Position numbers and translations under genes: made by a program. Below are positions 7,901 through 14,458 of a stretch of 19,267 bases of DNA, in pieces. The stretch is from Eubacterium sp. Lineage in GTDB: Bacteria > Bacillota_A > Clostridia > Lachnospirales > Lachnospiraceae. The number at the start of each line of letters is the position of its first letter. Positions within the stretch are counted from its first letter, which is position 1. The stretch is taken from positions 1 through 19,267 of the forward strand of contig JAMPGN010000062.1 in assembly GCA_023663915.1 (NCBI GenBank). Direction: 5' to 3'. The notes under the pieces are model-generated. The model searched no databases. It had not been told where the DNA came from and saw nothing but the letters and a program-made list of their open reading frames with translations.

Positions 7901-8078
7901 ATTTTCCTCAATTCTTTATATCTTTCAATCGTATCCATTACTTTTTTGCAAAATTTAGATCACCAAACCACCACGAATAAATTTGTCCAATATAAAAAAG
8001 GCATAACGCATCCAAAAATGTCCAATATCGTCATAACCGAATATAGGAAAAATGCCACCTTAAATTGACAAACCTCTA
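7901..8078 (-). promoter_or_regulatory. Spacer before the lipoprotein gene
   Basis: This A+T-rich gap holds no gene. On the minus strand the motif TATTGGACA occurs twice, about 37 nt apart, which could be a binding site or weak -35 boxes; no well-spaced -10 box goes with them. Whether the lipoprotein operon has its own promoter or is read from the genes upstream is not clear. Confidence 0.2.
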
Positions 8079-8249
8079 CTACTTTAAAGACTTTCTCTGC
8101 AATATGAGCGGCGTCATTTTCTCCATTAACGCATCGGCAAGACGTTCACTTTTTTCATTCATAATTTTTCTCTGTTGTTCTCTGCCCCACTCAACTGCTT
8201 TTCTTAAATCCTCTGGTCTTTCACTTAAGATAACGTGTTCTTCATGCAT
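8079..8249 (-). CDS. Small hypothetical protein, 56 aa, partner of the JAMM protein
   Basis: The frame starts at ATG 8249 with an excellent AGGAGGTG site 6 nt upstream and ends at tandem TAG stops. The protein is charged and probably all-helical: MHEEHVILSERPEDLRKAVE, then WGREQQRKIMNEKSERLADA, then LMEKMTPLILQRKSLK. It has no membrane segment or signal. It begins 11 nt after the stop of the JAMM-domain gene, so the two are almost surely cotranslated. No family is recognised. The strong ribosome site and small helical product are what one sees in antitoxin-like or regulatory partners, but that is inference. Confidence 0.65.
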   Translation of the reverse strand: MHEEHVILSERPEDLRKAVEWGREQQRKIMNEKSERLADALMEKMTPLILQRKSLK

Positions 8250-8260
8250 AACCACACCTC

Positions 8261-8881
8261 CTAGCGATTGTTGTACTCTATGCCTATCTTATAGCTGTTT
8301 TTCAAAAAATAATTAGCGGCATCATGCAAATCTTTTAATTTTTCTGCCTTATTATTTTTATCGACAGCTTCATTAAAAAGAGCGATCGCTTTTTTCCAGT
8401 CATATTTCTTGCTTTTAACCAAATAAGATATGCTACCTAAATTTGTTACAACTACCATCATTTTTACACTATCATATCTCAATAAAAATTGCACGTCTGT
8501 CAAAGAAAAATCTGACAATGACGGATGGTTATGCAATACAATAAGCACACACTCTTTAGTAGAAGCAATCAAATGATATGCTGTCGTATCACTCAATGGA
8601 TCCACATTATGCTCATCGCCAAATGTAATAGCGATATATCTTTCTCCCTGTTCAATTAATTCGGCACTGTCAAGGCTATACGTTATTGCCACTTCATTAG
8701 AATCGTTTTCTTCTTTCGATATCTTCAAAATATTTTTTGCTAAATCCCAAAGATTATCATATTCACTTTCTGGTATCTCTCTATACTTTATTCTTGGAAT
8801 CTTATTTATGGCCTCTTCTGTAATTATAATCTTATGATCACGTTTCTTTGCCATTTCAAGTTCATATAAGTTATGGTTCAT
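8261..8881 (-). CDS. JAB/MPN (JAMM-motif) domain protein, RadC-like
   Basis: This 206-aa cytoplasmic protein carries a JAMM zinc motif: HNHP at residues 117-120 with SLTD at 126-129 (H117, H119 and D129 as ligands), and a likely acidic residue upstream in SNEVAITYS (E63). The core VLIVLHNHPSLSDFSLTDVQ and the strand MMVVVTNLG match the MPN fold seen in RadC and in deubiquitinase-like metallopeptidases. The H-x-H-P to S-x-x-D gap is one residue shorter than in RadC. The N-terminal 55 and C-terminal 45 residues are unfamiliar. No ubiquitin-like or E1/E2-like gene is nearby, so the substrate is unknown. It has the small 56-aa gene directly downstream and a TTGAGA-N17-TATAAT promoter about 220 nt upstream. 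An internal ATG at codon 10 is a possible alternative start. Confidence 0.75.
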   Translation of the reverse strand: MNHNLYELEMAKKRDHKIIITEEAINKIPRIKYREIPESEYDNLWDLAKNILKISKEENDSNEVAITYSLDSAELIEQGERYIAITFGDEHNVDPLSDTTAYHLIASTKECVLIVLHNHPSLSDFSLTDVQFLLRYDSVKMMVVVTNLGSISYLVKSKKYDWKKAIALFNEAVDKNNKAEKLKDLHDAANYFLKNSYKIGIEYNNR

Positions 8882-8993
8882 ACAAAATCTTCTTTCCCTT
8901 TACCATTTTTCTTTTAATAACCACACGTTCTGTCAATGCCCATATAATATCTGCTGTACAGCATCTTCCTATTTTCTCAAATCCCCATCCCAC
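8871..8993 (-). CDS. Possible 40-aa leader ORF overlapping the JAMM gene start
   Basis: A GTG-initiated frame of 40 codons ends in a TAA that lies inside the first codons of the JAMM gene, the arrangement of translational coupling. It reads WGFEKIGRCCTADIIWALTE, then RVVIKRKMVKGKKILYEP, which looks like protein sequence, and the frame is open for about 12 more codons upstream. No good ribosome site precedes the GTG. It may be a small gene, a leader peptide, or the tail of a lost gene. I do not recognise it. Confidence 0.3.
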   Translation of the reverse strand: MGWGFEKIGRCCTADIIWALTERVVIKRKMVKGKKILYEP

Positions 8994-9102
8994 ACTTTTA
9001 TCATAACATACACGAACAATACATGCACATATTTAGGATAATAACCGTTTGAGAAAGTTCCATATACAGTTTATCCGCCAAAGCCGATTTTCTATCGTCT
9101 TA

Positions 9103-9131
9103 ATTATAATATATTTAAAGCAATTTCTCAA
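9103..9131 (-). promoter_or_regulatory. Sigma-A promoter upstream of the JAMM gene
   Basis: On the minus strand TTGAGA (9126-9131) and TATAAT (9103-9108) are separated by exactly 17 nt, a near-consensus promoter. It sits in the 309-nt gap after the primase-helicase gene and fires towards the JAMM gene, giving a leader of roughly 215 nt. This makes the JAMM gene and its partner a transcription unit of their own. Confidence 0.65.
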
Positions 9132-9190
9132 TAGAAGTGGTCGCTTAAAGCAAACCGCTCCCGACAGCAGATTCCTCTTGTCACATATCC

Positions 9191-11611
9191 TCATATGCTC
9201 TCTATGATTTCATACCCCATACTGCGATAGCCCCTGCTCCGCTTTCCATACATCTTCATTGCCATCTCAATCTTCGTATCAAGGTAATCATAAATACGTA
9301 CTTCCTTTTTCTCATGATACTCTCGATGTAGACGCCCCGCATATTGTTTCACCCGTCCGCTCCATGAGATCGGCAATGTCAAAAACAAGGTGTCTAAAAT
9401 CGGATAATCAAATCCCTCTCCAATATACTTGCTTGTTGCAATAATAACTCTGCGTGAATCTTCAGAAAGATTTTGTAGCTCGTTCATAACCGCTTCTCTT
9501 TCCTTCTTTTTTAATCCGCCATACAACTTGAAAACCTGCACATATGGGGAAAGCTCTTTTTCAAGCAGTTCCATATGTTCTGTTCGCTCTGTCAGAATAA
9601 TCGGATAGCGGTTCTCGTCCAGACAATTTCTAACATCCATCACGATCTGCATATTCCGAACCGTACTGCCAGATAAATAATCATACAGTTCGTTCGTCGT
9701 ATATTCATCTTTCAAATGATCGGCTGCAATCCCTGTTTCCTGCACAAAGACTTTGTGTTCCAGATCGCTTGCAACCTTGGACAAATCCTTATAACATACC
9801 GGTCCAAGCTGCATAAGCACAATCCTTTCTTTCCCATCTTTGCGCTTTAACGTGGCAGTCAGCCCGTACTTATATTTTGCGGGACTCGTCTTAAGAATCT
9901 GCTCAAATCCTACCGCAGATACATGATGACACTCGTCACATATGATTTGCCCATATCCTTTCACCAGCTCCGAAACCTTGTTATCTCTATATAGACTCTG
10001 ACTTACCGCCACATCAATTCTTCCAGTTGGACTTTTCTTCCCGCCGCCTATCATCCCAATCTCCTTTTTCGAAAGATTAAGAAATACCGCCAACCGTTCA
10101 CACCACTGATTCAACAGACTCACCCGATCCACGATAATCAGAGTATTGACCTTTCGCTCCGCAATCAAGGCAATGGCAGTTATTGTTTTTCCAAAAGCAG
10201 TATTGGCATGTAAAATCCCGCCTGTCACAACCAGCATTTCTTCCACAGCTTTTACCTGTTTTTCCCTCAAATCACCATGAAAACTAACATCTATAGGTTG
10301 CCCTGCGAAACGCTTATCCACACTCTCTACTCTGATCTGGTAGCTGTCGCAGATTGCTCTCAAAGTTGTTTCGAGTCCAATTGGAAGCATCAGATAATCT
10401 GTATCTTCATCAAAACACTGAATCCACATTGGAATATCCTGAACGCTTTTTCTTAAATTACGCGCCAGATAATACTCCGGATTGTGGAATACCGTCATTC
10501 CGATCAGTTTCTTTTTCAAAAAAGAATGTAATTTTGCTTTCGGAATATATATTTTATCATAAAGGACAATGTCTATGTAATCCGGCAAATCCTTTGGTAT
10601 CTTTTCTTCTTTTTTCTTTTCCCATGGAAGCGTCTTATCTTCTTCCTCAATTTCTCTGTCATTCACATCTTCCAGAATGACATCGGGAAACATTTTTAGC
10701 GCATGAACAATCTCTGTTCTGCTGTATCGTCGAATATTCTGTAATACAGCGGTCTGACTTGCATACATATGAAATGTATCGTCCACAAAAACACTGTTTT
10801 CTTTTTCTACTGACTGACGCTGTAAGGGCAACGCAATCAAGTTTCCATAGCCGCCTTTCGGCATATGATCTTGATTCGGAAACAGCCGGTCAAACGACTC
10901 AAATTTTGAATTTCCAGCTCTGTTCATCGCCGTTTCAAGAACTTTTATACCGAGCTTTCTGGCAATATGCGCCTCAATCTGCTCACTAAAAAACACCCAT
11001 AGATGCCCGCCATTACCAGAACGCGACCGTTCCATGTAACTATCAATTCCATACTCTTTGAAAATTGATTTCGCTGATAAGATTTCATCCTGCCAGCCTG
11101 TTTTATCAAAATCGATCGCAAGAAATCTGCACATTTCATTTTCAAGCAACGGATATATTCCCATAACAAGAGCATTTCTTCCAGTTCCCATAAAATGTCG
11201 CTGCACAAAGCTGTCTGTAATCTCCTGATTCTCCCGATAAGCACAGTTTTTACATGCACCTTTTATCTTATGCGACTTCCCACAAATATCCCACTCCCAC
11301 TCATTTTTGCATTTCGGTGCATATCCATGCACTCCGGTCTTTTCATTCTCCCATCGGACTGCAAAAACATCCTGCCTTCCGTAAAATAAATCTCTGTATA
11401 ATGCGATCAGTTCCGGCATTTCCAATCGCTTGTCCGTCTGGTTTAAATGATCTGTTTCGCGATTTGACATATCTATTTGAGGAATTTTCGCGGAACAGCT
11501 TTCTTTGATTCGCGCCCATTCATCGTAAATTAACTGTTCTGCAGCATCCACTGTAATATTCTTGTCCAGTGATTTGATATATGAGATAAACTGTTCTTTC
11601 CAATGAGTCAT
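9191..11611 (-). CDS. TOTE-type primase fused to SF2 DEAD/DEAH helicase
   Basis: This 806-aa protein fuses two enzymes. The N-terminal half (about 65-310) is an archaeo-eukaryotic-type primase domain of the 'TOTE conflict system' class: cysteines C101, C110, C120 and C123 form a likely zinc knuckle, DFD at 167-169 gives catalytic acids, SGNGGH (198-203) and DRLFPNQD (241-248) are the conserved nucleotide-binding and core motifs. The C-terminal half (about 440-790) is a superfamily 2 helicase: Walker A ANTAFGKT (469-476), DECH (559-562), TAT (585-587) and QYAGRLHR (756-763). A linker of about 130 residues sits between. All key residues are present, so it should be active. Such proteins are predicted to act in conflict with foreign DNA; the exact role is unproven. 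RBS AAGGAG lies 7 nt before the ATG, and the gene follows the transcarbamylase by 31 nt. Confidence 0.87.
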   Translation of the reverse strand: MTHWKEQFISYIKSLDKNITVDAAEQLIYDEWARIKESCSAKIPQIDMSNRETDHLNQTDKRLEMPELIALYRDLFYGRQDVFAVRWENEKTGVHGYAPKCKNEWEWDICGKSHKIKGACKNCAYRENQEITDSFVQRHFMGTGRNALVMGIYPLLENEMCRFLAIDFDKTGWQDEILSAKSIFKEYGIDSYMERSRSGNGGHLWVFFSEQIEAHIARKLGIKVLETAMNRAGNSKFESFDRLFPNQDHMPKGGYGNLIALPLQRQSVEKENSVFVDDTFHMYASQTAVLQNIRRYSRTEIVHALKMFPDVILEDVNDREIEEEDKTLPWEKKKEEKIPKDLPDYIDIVLYDKIYIPKAKLHSFLKKKLIGMTVFHNPEYYLARNLRKSVQDIPMWIQCFDEDTDYLMLPIGLETTLRAICDSYQIRVESVDKRFAGQPIDVSFHGDLREKQVKAVEEMLVVTGGILHANTAFGKTITAIALIAERKVNTLIIVDRVSLLNQWCERLAVFLNLSKKEIGMIGGGKKSPTGRIDVAVSQSLYRDNKVSELVKGYGQIICDECHHVSAVGFEQILKTSPAKYKYGLTATLKRKDGKERIVLMQLGPVCYKDLSKVASDLEHKVFVQETGIAADHLKDEYTTNELYDYLSGSTVRNMQIVMDVRNCLDENRYPIILTERTEHMELLEKELSPYVQVFKLYGGLKKKEREAVMNELQNLSEDSRRVIIATSKYIGEGFDYPILDTLFLTLPISWSGRVKQYAGRLHREYHEKKEVRIYDYLDTKIEMAMKMYGKRSRGYRSMGYEIIESI

Positions 11612-11642
11612 CCGAGGTCTCCTTATTATATTAACCCATAAG

Positions 11643-12479
11643 TTACCGTTCCATCAGATAGCACAGAACCGCCTGCTGTACCTCGATCAAATATTTCTTA
11701 AACCCATAACCCACGAAATAATCGCTGTTTATGACCTCTTCTGAAACCTCTTCCCCTCGAAAGAACGGCGGGCATGGATTCAAGATCGCACCTGCATTTG
11801 CCTTTTTCATATGCTGTAAAGTAATCTGATAAGCTTTAAAATCCGTCTTCGCCCGATCTGGTATGGCATCCGTACATATGATGTCTTTGCCTAAAACGGC
11901 CTCCTCTAAATTCGTGTGTACTTTCACATTTTCCAGTTCATATCCTGCCGGGCAGCATTGTTCCAGCGCAAATCCCATTAATTCCGATGCCTCTTTCCAT
12001 GTATTCCCGATATTGCCTCTCGCACCGACAAAGAGAAATCGCTGATTTGCAAGCTCGCGGTCAAGCTTAGATAACGCATATAAGTCCGCAAGGATCTCAC
12101 ACGGGTGATTTTCTGAAGTCATTGCATTGATGACCAGAATCCTCGCATATTCTGCCATATTTTTTAGCACTTCAATCTGACTGTGGCGTACCACGATAGC
12201 ATCCACCCAGTTCTCCAAATATCCGATCACGTCTTCCAGCTTCTCTTTTTTATCGAGTGCCGACGGCGGAAAAAGAATCGTCGTTCCGCCAAGCTCCCGG
12301 ATTCCTTTTTCAAAAGTTACCCTTGTACGGATACTGCTTTCTGGAAAGAACAATACGACCGTTTTCCCCTCCAGCGGTCTTCCGGTGGCTTCTTTTTCCA
12401 CGAGCCGGTCAGCGAGTTTAAATATTTCATATATTTCTTCTTTTGAAAAATCATTTAGGAAAATCATCTTATTCGTCAT
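11643..12479 (-). CDS. Aspartate/ornithine carbamoyltransferase-like protein, variant
   Basis: This 278-aa protein has the two-domain transcarbamylase fold but is shorter than usual (about 305-340 aa). The carbamoyl-phosphate motif S-x-R-T-R is kept as SSIRTR (48-53) and RH is present at 98-99. The next catalytic box reads HPCE (125-128) where ornithine and aspartate enzymes have HP-x-Q, so the glutamine that touches carbamoyl phosphate is glutamate. The ornithine-binding HCLP loop is replaced by LNPCPPFFRGEE. The acceptor is therefore uncertain: it may be a transcarbamylase for another amine, or have lost the classical reaction. No arginine or pyrimidine genes are adjacent. Its ATG overlaps the HIT gene stop (ATGA), and the primase-helicase follows 31 nt later. 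Confidence 0.8.
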   Translation of the reverse strand: MTNKMIFLNDFSKEEIYEIFKLADRLVEKEATGRPLEGKTVVLFFPESSIRTRVTFEKGIRELGGTTILFPPSALDKKEKLEDVIGYLENWVDAIVVRHSQIEVLKNMAEYARILVINAMTSENHPCEILADLYALSKLDRELANQRFLFVGARGNIGNTWKEASELMGFALEQCCPAGYELENVKVHTNLEEAVLGKDIICTDAIPDRAKTDFKAYQITLQHMKKANAGAILNPCPPFFRGEEVSEEVINSDYFVGYGFKKYLIEVQQAVLCYLMER

Positions 12480-12874
12480 ATTTCCATCTGTCTCTTGATC
12501 CGCTCCGCTGCCGCTGCATTGACGTCCTTTGTCCCGCTGCCATGGGTCCAGCCGAATCCATCTCCTTCATACCTTGGAAAAATGTGGAGATGATAGTGCC
12601 CTATATCATTAAACGCGCCGCCGTTCTGCATAATACTGTAACCATCGGGGTGGTATACGTTTTTTAACGCGGTTACGATCTTCTTAGATACAATCATCAA
12701 ATGCGCCAGCAATTCATCTGGAATTTCATCAACATCTAAATAATGCTGTTTCGGAACCAATAATACATGTCCTTCATTAATTGGATCCATATCCATAAAA
12801 GCCATTACAAGCGCGTCTTCATAGATAAAATCTGTTACAATCTGCTCCCTATGACAAAATACACATTCGCTCAT
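12476..12874 (-). CDS. HIT family nucleotide hydrolase/transferase
   Basis: This 132-aa protein has the histidine triad as GHYHLHIFPRY (H-x-H-x-H), with the middle or last histidine acting as the nucleophile on the alpha-phosphate of nucleotides such as AMP-lysine or dinucleoside polyphosphates in known relatives. The N-terminal CVFC resembles the Cys-x-x-Cys of zinc-bearing HIT proteins. The conserved DMDPINEGHVLLVPKQHY stretch is complete, so the enzyme should be active in the cytoplasm. It is first in an operon with the transcarbamylase (4-nt overlap). AAAGGA precedes the ATG, and a TGA-TATAAT promoter lies about 110 nt upstream. Confidence 0.92.
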   Translation of the reverse strand: MSECVFCHREQIVTDFIYEDALVMAFMDMDPINEGHVLLVPKQHYLDVDEIPDELLAHLMIVSKKIVTALKNVYHPDGYSIMQNGGAFNDIGHYHLHIFPRYEGDGFGWTHGSGTKDVNAAAAERIKRQMEI

Positions 12875-12984
12875 CTGCCGTTTCCTTTCACTTCTATTTC
12901 CTTATTCTGCAGGTCATTTTATTTTTCTCCCCATCTTTTGGATTTATTTCTTTGGGTCTGTAACGGTAGCATTCATTTCTCTGC

Positions 12985-13016
12985 ATTATATCACTTCCTA
13001 TTTCCATTTACCACAA
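12985..13016 (-). promoter_or_regulatory. Extended -10 promoter of the HIT operon
   Basis: The minus strand reads TTGTGG (13011-13016), a 20-nt spacer ending in TGA, and TATAAT (12985-12990). The spacing is too long for a standard -35, so the TGn extension probably carries recognition. The promoter of the hydrolase gene at 18984-19015 has the same arrangement. Confidence 0.55.
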
Positions 13017-13063
13017 GAAAATCGCTTCGCGATTATCTTGGGAAGAATGCTTCGCATTCTTCC
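13015..13063. repeat. Tandem small palindromes upstream of the HIT operon
   Basis: Two adjacent hairpins share the apical CTTCG. The first is AAGAAAATCG-CTTCG-CGATTATCTT (13015-13039, one mismatch); the second is GGAAGAATG-CTTCG-CATTCTTCC (13041-13063, perfect). They do not carry a T run. They look like short palindromic repeat units rather than a terminator. Confidence 0.6.
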
Positions 13064-13092
13064 ACTCTTTGACGGAACTTCCTGTTACAGAA

Positions 13093-13123
13093 CAAAAAGA
13101 GAGTTCGCAGCAGACTCCCTCTT
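13093..13123 (-). terminator. Terminator-like hairpin on the minus strand
   Basis: On the minus strand AAGAGGGAGT pairs with ACTCTCTT (two-base bulge), followed by TTTTTG. No minus-strand gene ends just upstream of it, so it may be part of the surrounding palindromic repeat cluster or a relic of a lost gene. Confidence 0.4.
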
Positions 13124-13207
13124 GACTGCATTCATATATTCTTACGCACTTTGCAACAAATGCAAGGGCTGAACGGCTACGCTCCTCCTTATTGCTCGCG
13201 GAAGTCA

Positions 13208-13269
13208 AATACCCCGCAGCAAGCTGACGGGTATCAAAAAACTTGCAACGCGACAAGCTACGGGGTATT
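13208..13269. repeat. Inverted repeat with two alternative pairings
   Basis: AATACCCCG (13208-13216) can pair with CGGGGTATT (13261-13269). Part of the same arm, ATACCC, can instead pair with GGGTAT (13229-13234). The rest of 12875-13426 has no supported gene; a minus-strand frame at 13008-13256 runs through these palindromes and is not convincing. Confidence 0.5.
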
Positions 13270-13281
13270 AGACCCTCGCGG

Positions 13282-13353
13282 CAGTCGTCAAAGGTTAAGA
13301 GAACCTTCGGTTCTCCGCAAGCATGACTTTGACTCGTTGCTCGCGGAAATAAA
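13282..13353 (+). repeat. Dispersed palindromic repeat, copy 1 of 3
   Basis: About 70 bp shared with 15666-15737 and 17002-17070. The layout is GTCAAAG (13287-13293), the hairpin GAGAACC-TTC-GGTTCTC (13299-13315), then CTTTGAC (13327-13333), which pairs with the first block, and a tail TTGCTCGCGGAAATAAA. It lies just before the promoter of the acetyltransferase gene at 13427. The tail motif TTGCTCGCGGAA also occurs near 13193-13204 as a partial copy. Confidence 0.85.
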
Positions 13354-13379
13354 TTTTTGTCGCTGTATGTCCTGCATTA

Positions 13380-13388
13380 TGCTAGAAT
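13380..13388 (+). promoter_or_regulatory. Extended -10 promoter of the acetyltransferase pair
   Basis: TGC-TAGAAT at 13380-13388 is an extended -10 box. A TTGTCG at 13357-13362 is 20 nt upstream, rather far for a -35 box. It immediately follows repeat copy 1 and would give a leader of about 32 nt for the gene at 13427. Confidence 0.45.
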
Positions 13389-13426
13389 GTAGATAGCGCA
13401 CTGAAAATGGATTTGAGAGGGCAGCC

Positions 13427-13900
13427 ATGGACTATACGATACGGGAAATACACAAACAAGAGTATCCGCTATTAGACGATTTTCTATATGAGGCAATTTT
13501 TATTCCAGAGGGCATCGAACCTCCGCCCAAGACCATTACCGTCTCTCCCGCATTGCAGGTTTATGTGGCGCATTTCGGGGAATCAGAAGACGATCGGGGC
13601 TTAGTGGCTGAGGTTGACGGCAAGATTGTCGGTGCCGTCTGGATCCGCATAATGAATGATTACGGACATGTCGATGACAGGACGCCCTCTCTGGCGATTG
13701 CCCTATACAAAGAATATCGCGGTCTTGGCATCGGAACCGCCATGCTGAAGGAGCTGCTTGCCCTGCTGAAAACGCATGGATATCAACAGGTTTCGCTTTC
13801 CGTCCAGAAAGCCAATTATGCGTTAAAACTGTATCTAAAGGTCGGTTTTAAAATCGTACAAAAGCATGAAGATGAATACATTATGGTCTACCATCTGTAG
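13427..13900 (+). CDS. GNAT family N-acetyltransferase
   Basis: This 157-aa acetyltransferase carries the acetyl-CoA-binding motif A as EYRGLGIGTAMLKELL (R98-G-L-G-I-G), preceded by the strand TPSLAIALYKEY, and motif B as SLSVQKANYALKLYLKVGFK. The whole GNAT fold is present. The substrate cannot be told; relatives acetylate small molecules or protein N-termini. GAGAGGG precedes the ATG. A second acetyltransferase gene begins 18 nt after the stop, so the two form an operon, transcribed from an extended -10 promoter just after a dispersed repeat. Confidence 0.9.
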   Translation: MDYTIREIHKQEYPLLDDFLYEAIFIPEGIEPPPKTITVSPALQVYVAHFGESEDDRGLVAEVDGKIVGAVWIRIMNDYGHVDDRTPSLAIALYKEYRGLGIGTAMLKELLALLKTHGYQQVSLSVQKANYALKLYLKVGFKIVQKHEDEYIMVYHL

Positions 13901-13918
13901 TAGGAGGAATTAGAGCGC

Positions 13919-14374
13919 ATGAACTTCTTATCCATCACAGCAGCTGATCCTATGTGGGCGGAAGTGAGCCGTTTTGCACGAAACTGCTCATGGAGTGCCG
14001 GAAAATCTTTATCCCAAAATATGTCTGACAACATTTTTACAGATTGGGAGCGCGTGATCGCTGCTATACATGAAAACGAAATTGCAGGTTACTGCACCGT
14101 TGCCAGACAGGATTGCATTCCAGATGTTCCTTATACGCCTTATATTGGATATATGTTCGTTGCTGAAAAATATAGAGGACACCGCCTAAGCCAAAAACTG
14201 ATTTCTTACGCCATGTCATATCTGCGAACCTTGGGATTTCATGAGGTCTTTTTGGTGAGTGACCATGAAAACCTATATGAAAAATATGACTTCAAGGTCA
14301 TCGATCAGAGACTCGCGCCTTGGGGCGCAATGGAAAAAATCTATCGGCGGGAAATCAAGGGGTTGATGACATAA
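13919..14374 (+). CDS. GNAT family N-acetyltransferase
   Basis: This 151-aa acetyltransferase has the motif A region YIGYMFVAEKYRGHRLSQKL, where R86-G-H-R-L-S stands for the usual R/Q-x-x-G-x-G/A. The last glycine or alanine is serine, a tolerated change. The C-terminal half (LGFHEVFLVSDHENLYEKYD) has the motif B helix with E-K-Y-D-F. It follows the previous GNAT gene with AGGAGG 11 nt before its ATG. Its 3' end abuts, head-on, the decayed hsdS start at 14375-14458, so the acetyltransferase pair probably replaced the body of hsdS. Confidence 0.86.
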   Translation: MNFLSITAADPMWAEVSRFARNCSWSAGKSLSQNMSDNIFTDWERVIAAIHENEIAGYCTVARQDCIPDVPYTPYIGYMFVAEKYRGHRLSQKLISYAMSYLRTLGFHEVFLVSDHENLYEKYDFKVIDQRLAPWGAMEKIYRREIKGLMT

Positions 14375-14458
14375 TTATTTCTCGTTGTATCTCCAAAGGC
14401 TTTATACTCCATCCCATTCGTACAAAAGTTCCTTTATCAGTTCATCTAACTTACTCAT
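14375..14458 (-). pseudogene. hsdS: N-terminal remnant of type I restriction specificity subunit hsdS
   Basis: On the minus strand an ATG at 14458 overlaps the last 8 nt of rhuM and begins MSKLDELIKEL, the standard start of Firmicute HsdS proteins. The next codons run to an early stop, but removing one T from the TTTT run (14423-14426) restores LCTNGMEYKAFGDTTRN, which matches the usual continuation L-C-P-N-G-V-E-Y-K. After about 28 codons the sequence runs into the convergent acetyltransferase gene and homology ends. Only the head of the gene remains, with a 1-nt frameshift. Recognition is from memory of the family's N-terminus. Confidence 0.75.

Noticed and set aside
13008..13256. Minus-strand frame of 82 codons
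   Set aside because: It runs through two perfect hairpins and a terminator-like hairpin, with no ribosome site or recognisable domain; palindromic repeat DNA explains it.
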